Shown here: one piece after another, positions 54,696-63,307 of the stretch
Numbering within the stretch: the stretch's first letter is position 1
Layout of the letters: every line of letters begins with the position of its first letter
Source of the DNA: Viridibacterium sp047600765
Lineage (GTDB): Bacteria; Pseudomonadota; Gammaproteobacteria; Burkholderiales; Rhodocyclaceae
Assembly: GCA_047600765.1 (NCBI GenBank)
Contig: JASGKF010000001.1
Coordinates: forward strand, 186,001-250,000
DNA length: 64,000 bases
Direction of reading: 5' to 3'
Notes under the pieces: generated by a model
Told to the model about the DNA's origin: nothing
The model's database searches: none
Seen by the model: only the letters and a program-made list of their open reading frames with translations
Translations under genes and position numbers: made by a program

Positions 54696-55291
54696 GCGGG
54701 TGGTTTTCCGGGCGAAAGTCCGGCGCGCTGTCCCTCCGGGCCCCGATGGGCTTGATCAGGACAGCCTCTGCAGCACCGAATGCGCTCCAGCGAGCAGACC
54801 GGCGCTGCGCCGATGGCCTGACGAGATTGTCATACAGTCGTCACCCCATTGTCGCGCAGCAGCACGATGAAGCCCAAAGGGTGTTTTTCCCGCCGCAGAA
54901 GCTGCCCCGGCCCTGTACTTGCAGCACACGTCGCCAAAGCGACCGGCTGGTTCGGGAGTCAAGCGCCCGGTCTGTCTGACAAGCAGATCGAAGGACAAGT
55001 TACGGAAAACAAAGGCCATCGCGGCCAAAAGTCCGCGATGGTATCCCAAACCGCGTGCCCGCACGTGATTGAACGAAACATAGAAACAGCGCACGTCGCA
55101 GAATTTCCAAGGCGCTCCGGCCACCATGCCGGAGCGTGCAGTACCCAGAACGATACGGACTCTGTCCAGAATCCACCCTTCAGCCCTGACAATGATTTTC
55201 TCGTTGCTCACCACAATCTGAAGTTGATCTGACCGCTGCCTGAAAAGGCCGCGGTCGTGTCGTTCTGCCCGCACGTGCGCGGGAGAACAGA
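54696..55291 (+). other. Long untranslated leader of rne, no gene recognised
   Basis: About 600 bases between rluC and rne without a convincing gene; the open minus-strand frame 54756-55274 has no recognisable domain. In E. coli the rne leader (361 bases) is structured and lets RNase E limit its own mRNA; this longer region is a likely functional counterpart. Confidence 0.55.
55263..55287 (+). promoter_or_regulatory. Hairpin enclosing the rne ribosome binding site
   Basis: TTCT (55263-55266) and CCCGC (55268-55272) pair with GCGGG (55279-55283) and AGAA (55284-55287). The right arm contains the GGGAGA ribosome site, with the ATG only four bases later, so folding would hide it. Confidence 0.55.
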
Positions 55292-58180
55292 ATGAAGCGC
55301 ATGCTTTTCAATGCAACGCAGGCCGAAGAACTGCGCGTTGCAATCGTGGATGGTCAGAAACTGATCGACCTCGATATCGAATCGGCCACCAAAGAACAAC
55401 GCAAGAGCAACATCTACAAGGGCGTGATCACCCGCATCGAGCCCAGCCTCGAAGCGGCCTTCATCGACTACGGTGAAGAACGCCACGGCTTCCTCCCCTT
55501 CAAGGAAGTCGCCCGCTCCTACTTCCGCGAAGGCGCCGACAGCCGCGCCACCATCAAGGAAGCCCTCAAGGAAGGCCAGGAACTCATCGTCCAGGTCGAG
55601 AAGGAAGAGCGTGGTAACAAGGGCGCAGCCCTCACCACCTTCGTCTCGCTGGCCGGCCGCTACCTCGTGCTGATGCCCAACAACCCGCGTGGTGGTGGTG
55701 TATCGCGCCGTGTCGAGGGTGATGATCGCGCTGAACTGCGCGAAGCCATGGACTCGCTCGAAGTGCCCAACGGCATGAGCCTGATCGCTCGCACCGCCGC
55801 CATCGGCCACGCTGCCGAAGAGCTGCAGTGGGACCTCAACTACCTCATGCAGTTGTGGACCGCCATCGACGGCGCAGCCAAGGAAATCGAAGGCGCCGGC
55901 CTGATCTACCAGGAAGGCAGCCTCGTCATCCGCGCCGTGCGCGATTACTTCCAGCCTGACATCGGCGAAATCCTCATCGACACCGATGACATCTACGAAC
56001 AGGCCCGTGCCTTCATGGGCACCGTGATGCCAGACAACCTGCATCGCGTGAAGCGCTACCGCGACGACGTGCCGCTGTTCTCGCGCTTCCAGATCGAACA
56101 CCAGATCGAATCGGCGTACTCGCGTCAGGTCAACCTGCCGTCCGGTGGCGCCATCGTCATCGACCACACCGAAGCACTGGTCTCCGTTGACGTGAACTCG
56201 GGTCGCGCCACCAAGGGCAGCGACATCGAAGAGACCGCGCTGCGCACCAACTGCGAAGCTGCCGATGAAATCGCCCGCCAGCTGCGCCTGCGCGACCTTG
56301 GCGGCCTCATCGTCATCGACTTCATCGACATGGAAAACGCGCGCAACCAGCGCGAAGTCGAGAACCGCCTGCGCGATGCGCTGCGCTACGACCGTGCCCG
56401 CGTGCAGACCGGCAAGATCAGCCGCTTCGGCCTGCTCGAACTGTCGCGTCAGCGCCTGCGTCCGGCCCTCGCCGAGACCAGCTACATCACCTGCCCGCGC
56501 TGCACCGGCACCGGCCACATCCGCTCCACCGAATCGGCTGCGCTGCACATCCTGCGCATCCTTGAAGAAGAAGCGATGAAGGAAAACACCGGCGCCATCC
56601 ACATCCAGGTGCCCGTTGACGTCGCCACTTTCCTGCTCAACGAGAAGCGTGTCGACATCGCCAAGATCGAGATGCGTCACCGCGTCAATGTGCTGATCAT
56701 CCCGAACCGTCACATGGAAACGCCGCAGCACGAAGTCATCCGTCTGCGTCACGACCAGCTCAACCAGGAAGACGTCGTCCTGCCCAGCTACAAGATGGCC
56801 CACACGCCGACCGATGCGAACTACACGCCTCCGTCAGCCAACCTCGATGCCAAGAACACGCGTCAGGAAGCCGCCATCAAGAGCATCACGCCTGAGCAGC
56901 CGGCTCCGGTTGCAGCTGAGCCGCGCGCAGCAGCGCCCGCCGCGGCTGTCGCCGAGGCACCGAAGAAAGGCCTGTTCGGTCGCTTCCTCGACTGGCTGAG
57001 CGGTCCTGAAGAAGCGCCGCAAGCCGCTGCACCGGCCAAGGCCGAGAGCAACAACCGTCGTGAAGGCGGCCGTCGTGGTGATCGCAAGTCGCGCGAAGAG
57101 CGTCAAGGCCGTGGCGAAGGTCAGGGCAAGGGTCGCGAAGAGCGCAAGCCGCGCGAAGAGCGTCAAGGCCGTGAAGAACGTGCCCCGCGCGAAGGCGGCA
57201 AGGAACGCAACCAGGAGCGTAACCGCGGCGCACAGGAAGGCCAGCAACAACGCCAGCCGCGCGAACAGCGTGAGCAACGTGGCGAACAGCGCGAAGGCCG
57301 TGAGCGTAACAACGAGCGCCAGCGTCAGAACGCAGCCCCGGCAGCCGAAGGCGCAGCACAGGCCAGCGGTGAAGGCCAACAGCCGCGTCAGCGTCGTGAG
57401 CGCCAACCGCGCGAACAACGCCAGCAACGTGACCAGGCCGCCGCAGTCGCTGCAGTGGAAAACCAGGCCGTTGAAGCCCAAACGACCGACGAAGCCCTGC
57501 TCAACGCAGCCGCCATCGAAGGTGAAGGCGCACCGACAGCTCAGGGTGGTGAGCAACGCGAAGGCGGTCGCCGCCGCAACCGTCGCGGCCGTGGTGGCCG
57601 TGGTCGCGGTGAAGGCCGCAGTGCCGAAGGTCAGGAATCGGGTGTCGATGCAGAAGGCGGCTCCGAGCTTGCCGAAGTGGCATCGCACAGCCAGGACGGC
57701 GGTGACAACGGCTCGCTGGACGACCTGATCAAGGAAACCATGCTCGCCGATGACACCCCGGTCGCCGCACCGGTCGTGGCTGCTGCACCGGTGGTGGCAC
57801 AACAGGAGCTTGGTTTTGGCAACGCCGAACCAGCTCCCGTGGCTGCCGAGCCTGTGGCCGCCGCACCGGTAGTGATCGCCGAGATCGCCGCTCCCGTGGT
57901 GGCACCGGAACCCGTCGCAGCACCGGTCGTGGCTGCAGAGCCCAGCATCGTGCGCGCTGCGGCCAAGATCGAAGAGCCGGCAGCACCCGCTGTGCCGCGC
58001 TCGCCCATCGACCTCGCAGCCCTCATTGCTGCCGAGCCGCTGGAGATGGTCGAGACGGCTGCTGGCACATCGGTGGCTGCCGTGCCGCAGACGCCGCCCG
58101 TGCAACTCGGTCGTCGCATCGAACGCCCGGTTACTCGTGCCGAAGACGAACCGCTGCAACAGGTCGAAACCCGCAACTGA
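55292..58180 (+). CDS. rne: Ribonuclease E
   Basis: 962 residues. Catalytic half: S1 domain (about 36-120), the RNase E/G core with the catalytic Asp residues in VDVNSGRATKG and IVIDFIDMEN, and the Zn-link CPRCTGTGH. The C-terminal 450 residues are disordered: an Arg/Glu/Gln-rich stretch (about 585-715), then Ala/Val/Pro-rich repeats, serving as RNA-binding and degradosome scaffold. A 60-bp tandem repeat lies at 57091-57173. It initiates most mRNA decay and rRNA/tRNA processing. A conserved terminator follows. Confidence 0.97.
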   Translation: MKRMLFNATQAEELRVAIVDGQKLIDLDIESATKEQRKSNIYKGVITRIEPSLEAAFIDYGEERHGFLPFKEVARSYFREGADSRATIKEALKEGQELIVQVEKEERGNKGAALTTFVSLAGRYLVLMPNNPRGGGVSRRVEGDDRAELREAMDSLEVPNGMSLIARTAAIGHAAEELQWDLNYLMQLWTAIDGAAKEIEGAGLIYQEGSLVIRAVRDYFQPDIGEILIDTDDIYEQARAFMGTVMPDNLHRVKRYRDDVPLFSRFQIEHQIESAYSRQVNLPSGGAIVIDHTEALVSVDVNSGRATKGSDIEETALRTNCEAADEIARQLRLRDLGGLIVIDFIDMENARNQREVENRLRDALRYDRARVQTGKISRFGLLELSRQRLRPALAETSYITCPRCTGTGHIRSTESAALHILRILEEEAMKENTGAIHIQVPVDVATFLLNEKRVDIAKIEMRHRVNVLIIPNRHMETPQHEVIRLRHDQLNQEDVVLPSYKMAHTPTDANYTPPSANLDAKNTRQEAAIKSITPEQPAPVAAEPRAAAPAAAVAEAPKKGLFGRFLDWLSGPEEAPQAAAPAKAESNNRREGGRRGDRKSREERQGRGEGQGKGREERKPREERQGREERAPREGGKERNQERNRGAQEGQQQRQPREQREQRGEQREGRERNNERQRQNAAPAAEGAAQASGEGQQPRQRRERQPREQRQQRDQAAAVAAVENQAVEAQTTDEALLNAAAIEGEGAPTAQGGEQREGGRRRNRRGRGGRGRGEGRSAEGQESGVDAEGGSELAEVASHSQDGGDNGSLDDLIKETMLADDTPVAAPVVAAAPVVAQQELGFGNAEPAPVAAEPVAAAPVVIAEIAAPVVAPEPVAAPVVAAEPSIVRAAAKIEEPAAPAVPRSPIDLAALIAAEPLEMVETAAGTSVAAVPQTPPVQLGRRIERPVTRAEDEPLQQVETRN
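57091..57173 (+). repeat. Direct repeat with 60-bp period in the rne tail
   Basis: A 23-base segment beginning GCGCGAAGAGCGTCAAGG occurs at 57091-57113 and 57151-57173, exactly 60 bases (20 codons) apart. It encodes REERQGR in the basic/acidic RNA-binding region and may change copy number by slippage. Confidence 0.8.
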
Positions 58181-58207
58181 GCTGTAGCCGGTTACGGCAT
58201 CCAATGA

Positions 58208-58235
58208 AACAAGGGCCGCATATGCGGCCCTTGTT
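58208..58235 (+). terminator. rne terminator, perfect 28-bp palindrome
   Basis: AACAAGGGCCGCAT and ATGCGGCCCTTGTT are perfect complements (58208-58221, 58222-58235), with a short T-rich tail after. Ends rne and possibly the convergent DUF808 gene. Confidence 0.85.
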
Positions 58236-58315
58236 CTTTGTGCTGCGGGATCGGCTCGCGCATTCCTGCGCCGGGAGCCCGCTCAGCAGTCTGCTACGAC
58301 CGCCGCAGCCTTTGC

Positions 58316-59242
58316 TCAGGCAGGCTTGCGCATGCCCTGGATCAGCTTGCTGACCAGCGTCACGCCCACAAGCACGACACCACCGGCCACAACACCTGCG
58401 ATGGCGTCGAACAGCATGCCGGCCACAGCGCCCAGCAAGGGAATGCCGGCGAGGTTATGCGTCATGGTTTCGGCTGCATGGTGCAGGAAAGGCAGACCGT
58501 GGCTGAGGATGCCGCCGCCCACCATAAACATGGCGGCCGTGCCCACAACAGACAAGGTGCGCATGAGCAGCGGCGCGAAGCGCAGCAGACCATTGCCAAT
58601 GACACGCAAGACAGCCGAACCGCTACGCAGCCAGTGCAGGCCAAGATCGTCGAGCTTGACGATGCCGGCCACGAAACCATAGACGCCCACCGTCATGAGG
58701 ATGGCCACGGCTGACAGCACCATGATCTGCGTCGTGATGGGCGCCGACTGCACGGTGCCGAGCGCAATGACGATGATCTCTGCAGACAGCACGAAGTCCG
58801 TACGGACTGCACCACCGATCTTGTCCTTCTCGAAAGCCACCAGATCGACAGCCGGATCACTGAGCGCTGCGGTGAGCTTCTCGTGCTCCGATTCGTCTTC
58901 CGCATGACTGTGCAGGAAGCGATGAGCCAGCTTCTCGAAGCCTTCGAAACACAGGTAGGCACCACCGATCATCAGCAAGGGCGTGATGGCCCAGGGCGCG
59001 ACGAAGCTGATCAGCAGCGCTGCAGGAACAAGGATCAGCTTGTTGCGGAACGAGCCCTTGGCAACGGCCCACACCACGGGCAATTCGCGTTCGGCCTGCA
59101 CGCCAGTGACCTGCTGGGCGTTGAGCGCGAGATCGTCGCCGAGCACGCCAGCCGTCTTCTTGGCTGCGACTTTGGAGAGAATGGCGACGTCATCCAGAAC
59201 GGTAGTGATGTCGTCAAGCAGTGCGAGCAGGCTGGAGGCCAC
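58316..59242 (-). CDS. DUF808 (YedI-like) membrane protein
   Basis: 308 residues from GTG at 59242 (VASSLLALLDDITTVLDDVA), with AGGAA six bases upstream; a frame from 59302 lacks a site. About six to seven TM helices; DUF808 motifs KTAGVLGDDLALNAQQVTG and EKLAHRFLHSHAEDE, GAVRTDFVLSAEII. An inner-membrane protein of unknown function. Confidence 0.88.
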   Translation of the reverse strand: MASSLLALLDDITTVLDDVAILSKVAAKKTAGVLGDDLALNAQQVTGVQAERELPVVWAVAKGSFRNKLILVPAALLISFVAPWAITPLLMIGGAYLCFEGFEKLAHRFLHSHAEDESEHEKLTAALSDPAVDLVAFEKDKIGGAVRTDFVLSAEIIVIALGTVQSAPITTQIMVLSAVAILMTVGVYGFVAGIVKLDDLGLHWLRSGSAVLRVIGNGLLRFAPLLMRTLSVVGTAAMFMVGGGILSHGLPFLHHAAETMTHNLAGIPLLGAVAGMLFDAIAGVVAGGVVLVGVTLVSKLIQGMRKPA

Positions 59243-59331
59243 GTCGGATTCCTGTCTGGTAGTTGCCGGAAAGCTGGCAACTCTAGCAGGAGTCACTGGC
59301 AAACGTTGTTGCGGGGCCGAAGCTCAGCTGC

Positions 59332-62148
59332 TCAGCTGGTTTGCGAGGTGACGGAGACTTGCGCGACCGGACGCTTGTCCTGTCCGTTGAACTGGCGGAA
59401 CCAGGTCACGAACTCATCTGCGGGCAGCGGGCGGCAGTAGTAGTAGCCCTGGGCGACGTGACAACCCAGTTTGCTGAGCACGGTGATGGTGCTGCGTTGT
59501 TCGACCCCTTCGGCCACCAGGGTGAGATCCAGCGCACGGCCCAGCGAGACGATGGCTTCGACGATGGCACGGTCGGCCTTGTCGGACTCGATACCGCGCA
59601 CGAAGGCGCCATCGACCTTGAGCTTCTGGATGGGCAGGTGCTTGAGATAGCCCAGGCTGGAATAGCCCGTGCCGAAATCGTCGATGGACAAGGCCACGCC
59701 CATGTCGCGCAGACGGCGCAGTGCAGCGGCCGTCGCGCCAGATTCGTGCATGACGATGCTCTCGGTCAGCTCCAACTCCAGCTGCGTGGTCGGGATGCCA
59801 TAGATCTGCAGAGCCTCCTCGACACGCCGGATGAACTCGGGCTGACGAAACTGCAGGGCTGACACGTTCACCGCGATGGGAAAGTCTGCCACCCCAGCGA
59901 GGTTCCACTCCGCACGCTGGCGACACGCCTCGCGCAGCACCCAGTCACCCATCTGCAGGATCAGGCCGCACTCCTCGGCAATGCGGATGAACTTGCCAGG
60001 CGACACCATGCCGAATTCCTGGCTGTTCCAGCGGATCAGCGCTTCGACGCCCACCAGCTTGCGCGTCGCCATTTCGATCTGCGGCTGGTAGTAGAGAATG
60101 AACTCATCGCGGTCCGCCGCCGTGCGCAGCGCATGCTCCAGCGACAGGCTTTCCTCGGCCAGCTCAGCCATGCGCGGGCTGAACAGCTGGCAGTTATTGC
60201 GCCCCTGCGACTTCGCGTAATACATCGCCACGTCGGCATTGCGCACCAGCTCTTCGGCATCGATGCCGTGTTCGGGATAGACCGCGATGCCGATGGAAGG
60301 CGTGATCGCCAGCTCATGCCCGCTCACGCGTGCCGTCGGCGCCATCGTGGCGAGAATATGTTCGGCCGCGCGCTGTGCGTCGGCAGGCTCGCGCAAGCGA
60401 TCGAGCAGGATGACGAATTCATCGCCGCCGGGACGCGCCACGACTTCGCCCGATTCACAACTACGCACCAGGCGATCCGCCACCGTGCGCAGCAACTCAT
60501 CGCCCACAGCGTGACCCAACGTGTCATTGATGACCTTGAAACGGTCGAGATCGATGAACAGCAACGCCACCATGCTGCCAGCACGCTCGGCCTGCTGCAC
60601 AGCCGTGCGCAGACGTTCCATGAAGCGCGCGCGATTGGGCAAGCCAGTCAGCGTGTCGTGATGCGCCAGGTACTGGATGCGTGCTTCCTGCTCGCGGTGA
60701 CCGGTGTTGTCGCTGAAGAATGCGGCCAGATGTTGCACGGCGCCCTGCTCGTCGCGGATGGCGAAGATCGACACAGCGCACACCGGGAACTCGCCTCCGA
60801 TGCAGACGTTGCGCACTTCTCCGCTCCACTCACCCAGCTTGCGCAAGGCGGCCCAGATCTCTTCAGTCTGCGCGGCGTCTTCGGTACTGGCACCGAGGAA
60901 GCCGGGTATCTGCCCCAGCGTCTCGACCTCACCCTGGCCACACAGGCTCAGGAAAGTCGCATTGGCAATCTCGATGCGCCCCTGCGGATCGGTCACGCAA
61001 ATGGCTTCGCGGGCATGGCGGAACACGCTGCCCCACAAGGCACTGTCACGACGCAACTCACGGTTCTCGCGCGACAGCACGCTGGCCATGTCGCGCAAGC
61101 GATCAAATTCACTATTGGGGCTACCAGCCACCGGCGCCAGCGCTACCGGGCGCGTGCCCTGATCGCCCCTGAGCGCTTCACCAAGACGTTCGAAGGGTTG
61201 CACGAAATAACGTCGTGCCAGCCCTGACACGGGCACGGCCACCACCAGGCAAGCCGTCACCAGTGCCAGCAGTGCAGCAATGACCAGTGCATGCCCGTCC
61301 TGCAACCAGCCGGCATTCTGTTGCAGCAGCAAGCGCATGGGCGTCGGCCCGCTACCCGTCGGCAGGTTCAGCACGGTGCCGTACAAGGCTTCGTTGCCGC
61401 TGCCATATTTCTGCAGCACGCCGCGCTGGGCATCGCGCTCGTCGATGATGTGTTCGCCAAGCACGGGGGCTTCGCTACGCCATAGCGCCGTGCGCGCATC
61501 TTCCGTCATCGCTGCCGCGGGGTCCGTGCCCCCACCCAGCCAGCGCGCGGCAAAACCCTGTCGCGCGGCCAGACGCTCGATCTGCCCCGTCATTTGTGGC
61601 AACAGCAGGACCACATGGCCCACCTTGTTGCGCTGTCCGGGCACGTCCTGGAAAAGTGGGGCGCGCACCCCCAGCATGGGTTGCTCGCCCAGCCTGACCC
61701 ACTGCGCCTGGGTGCCCAACCAGCCGAACTGCAGCGGCTCCATGCCACCACGCACGACGACACCACGCACCGCGAGCGGCGATCCGCGTTCATTCTGGGC
61801 CACGATGATGACGTCGTCGGCGGCATCCAGCCGGTCGAGGACGCGCTTGAGATCCTGCGGCGACGCATCGGCCGCCAGCCTATGAGCCAATTCGGTATCG
61901 CGGATCACGGCTTCCAGACGACGTGCCAGGCCCGAGCCCGCAAGGCGCACCTCGGCATCCAGGTCGACCTGCAAAGCCGACAGCGCACGGGAAGCGGAAC
62001 GCCCCTGCCACCAGCGCGCAGCGCCAGCCAGCAGGACACTGGAAAGGACCACCAGCAGGGCTACACCCAATGCGAACAGCACGCGTAACTTGCGCGCCAT
62101 CGCCTGGTTACTCAGCCAGTTATCAACGGCAATGATCGGGTGACTCAT
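59332..62148 (-). CDS. Membrane-bound GGDEF-EAL cyclic-di-GMP enzyme with PAS domain
   Basis: 938 residues from ATG at 62148 (MSHPIIAVDNWLSNQ; ATG for MARKLRV is an alternative). Two TMs (about 22-44 and 290-312) flank a periplasmic sensor domain of about 245 residues; then a PAS domain (about 365-480), GGDEF (574-578, intact) and EAL (702-704, intact, with DDFGTGYSSLGYLK and QGYYYCRPL). The RxxD inhibition site is absent. It could make and/or degrade c-di-GMP. Possible links to the GAF-ATPase or FimV are speculation. Confidence 0.9.
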   Translation of the reverse strand: MSHPIIAVDNWLSNQAMARKLRVLFALGVALLVVLSSVLLAGAARWWQGRSASRALSALQVDLDAEVRLAGSGLARRLEAVIRDTELAHRLAADASPQDLKRVLDRLDAADDVIIVAQNERGSPLAVRGVVVRGGMEPLQFGWLGTQAQWVRLGEQPMLGVRAPLFQDVPGQRNKVGHVVLLLPQMTGQIERLAARQGFAARWLGGGTDPAAAMTEDARTALWRSEAPVLGEHIIDERDAQRGVLQKYGSGNEALYGTVLNLPTGSGPTPMRLLLQQNAGWLQDGHALVIAALLALVTACLVVAVPVSGLARRYFVQPFERLGEALRGDQGTRPVALAPVAGSPNSEFDRLRDMASVLSRENRELRRDSALWGSVFRHAREAICVTDPQGRIEIANATFLSLCGQGEVETLGQIPGFLGASTEDAAQTEEIWAALRKLGEWSGEVRNVCIGGEFPVCAVSIFAIRDEQGAVQHLAAFFSDNTGHREQEARIQYLAHHDTLTGLPNRARFMERLRTAVQQAERAGSMVALLFIDLDRFKVINDTLGHAVGDELLRTVADRLVRSCESGEVVARPGGDEFVILLDRLREPADAQRAAEHILATMAPTARVSGHELAITPSIGIAVYPEHGIDAEELVRNADVAMYYAKSQGRNNCQLFSPRMAELAEESLSLEHALRTAADRDEFILYYQPQIEMATRKLVGVEALIRWNSQEFGMVSPGKFIRIAEECGLILQMGDWVLREACRQRAEWNLAGVADFPIAVNVSALQFRQPEFIRRVEEALQIYGIPTTQLELELTESIVMHESGATAAALRRLRDMGVALSIDDFGTGYSSLGYLKHLPIQKLKVDGAFVRGIESDKADRAIVEAIVSLGRALDLTLVAEGVEQRSTITVLSKLGCHVAQGYYYCRPLPADEFVTWFRQFNGQDKRPVAQVSVTSQTS

Positions 62149-62291
62149 CCGAAGTCTTGTCTTTGTTTTCCGCCCGGCTGGAGGCGGCCGGTAGGTGTTT
62201 ATCGACCCGGCCACAAACTAATTGAGGGCTGAAACGCAAATTTGCGCTAAGACTTTCGTACTAGCCCCCTCCCCCGCACCCCGTCTGGCCG

Positions 62292-62798
62292 TTACTCCCA
62301 CATTGCCTGACCGGTGATTTCCAGCCAGCACAGGTAGGCACGCAGCTCGTACTCCAGCTGGTGATAGTCAGGCGCCATGTGGCGGCACAGCTGGTAGAAA
62401 GCCTTGTCGTGGTCCCGCTCGCGCAGGTGAGCCAGTTCATGCACGACGATCATGCGCAGGAAGGCTTCGGGCAGCGTGCGGAACAGGCTGGCAATGCGGA
62501 TCTCGCGCTTGGCCTTGAGCTTGGCTCCCTGCACGCGCGAAATGGTGGTGTGTGTGCCCAGTGCGTTGCGGATCACATGCAAGCGGTTGTCGTAACCGAT
62601 ATGCGACAGCGGCGGCGTGCTGCGCAGGTACTGGTTCTTGAGGGCCATGACGTAGTCACGCAGGGCAGCGTCATTGCGCGCCTCATGCGCATCCGGGTGG
62701 CGACTACGCAGGTTGGGGCCCAGCGTGCCATCGGCAATGGCAGCAGCCGTCTTTGCCAGCAGGTCGGGCGGGTAGCCGCCAAGAAAAGCCAGCTTCAC
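62292..62798 (-). CDS. YgjP-like zinc metalloprotease-fold hydrolase (DUF45)
   Basis: 168 residues from GTG at 62798 (VKLAFLGGYPPDLL, the family's usual start), overlapping the DUF4087 stop as GTGA. The zinc site is HELAHLRERDH with downstream YHQLEYELR. YgjP-like proteins are small M48-related enzymes of uncertain substrate. Cytoplasmic. Confidence 0.85.
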   Translation of the reverse strand: MKLAFLGGYPPDLLAKTAAAIADGTLGPNLRSRHPDAHEARNDAALRDYVMALKNQYLRSTPPLSHIGYDNRLHVIRNALGTHTTISRVQGAKLKAKREIRIASLFRTLPEAFLRMIVVHELAHLRERDHDKAFYQLCRHMAPDYHQLEYELRAYLCWLEITGQAMWE

Positions 62799-63163
62799 GG
62801 CGCGGGCTTGCGCAACTTCGGATCCTGCCGGCACTGCTGCAGCGGACGGGCACTGCCACTCAGGATGCGGCTGACCTTATGCGTGCCGACGTCCGCCACC
62901 ACACGCAGACAGGCACAGCCGTAGCCATAGCTGCCCGCATTGGTACGCACCCACTGCCGCTTGCCGAATTCTGGCCAGTCACCCTCGGCCTGATGCCCGC
63001 CCTGGATGCCGATGACCCACTCGCCATCCGCATCGTTGAGCCAGGCATTGCCGGGGGTCGGATTCTCGAACCAGCCGCAACGCATGACCGGCTTGTCGGC
63101 AGCCATGGCGGCCGCGCTGACCAGCAGGGTGGCGATGCAGACAAGGCAACGAATCAGGGACAT
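62795..63163 (-). CDS. DUF4087-domain secreted protein
   Basis: 122 residues from ATG at 63163 with GGAG upstream. Signal peptide MSLIRCLVCIATLLVSAAAMA, then the DUF4087 core MRCGWFENPTPGNAWLND, GEWVIGIQGGHQAEG, YGYGCACLRVV. Conserved Cys residues suggest disulfides. Function unknown. Translationally coupled to the YgjP-like gene. Confidence 0.85.
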   Translation of the reverse strand: MSLIRCLVCIATLLVSAAAMAADKPVMRCGWFENPTPGNAWLNDADGEWVIGIQGGHQAEGDWPEFGKRQWVRTNAGSYGYGCACLRVVADVGTHKVSRILSGSARPLQQCRQDPKLRKPAP

Positions 63164-63307
63164 GCGGGGCTCCGGAACGGTTGGGGAGAGAAATGATGCC
63201 TGAAGAACGCCCCGGCTCGGGCACCCCCGCTTCCACTGCCCTCTGCCGCTAAAATACGGCCCTTCAACGCGCCCCTGGCGCCCGCCCCCATCGCGAGAGA
63301 GTTTCCC

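Noticed and set aside
54756..55274. 172-codon minus-strand frame in the rluC-rne gap as a possible gene
   Set aside because: No start signal or domain; it lies over the rne leader, which explains the gap better.
55208..56803. 531-codon minus-strand frame opposite rne
   Set aside because: Runs through the conserved RNase E core; antisense artefact of codon bias.
56834..58204. 456-codon minus-strand frame opposite the rne tail
   Set aside because: Low-complexity mirror of the Arg/Glu/Ala repeats.
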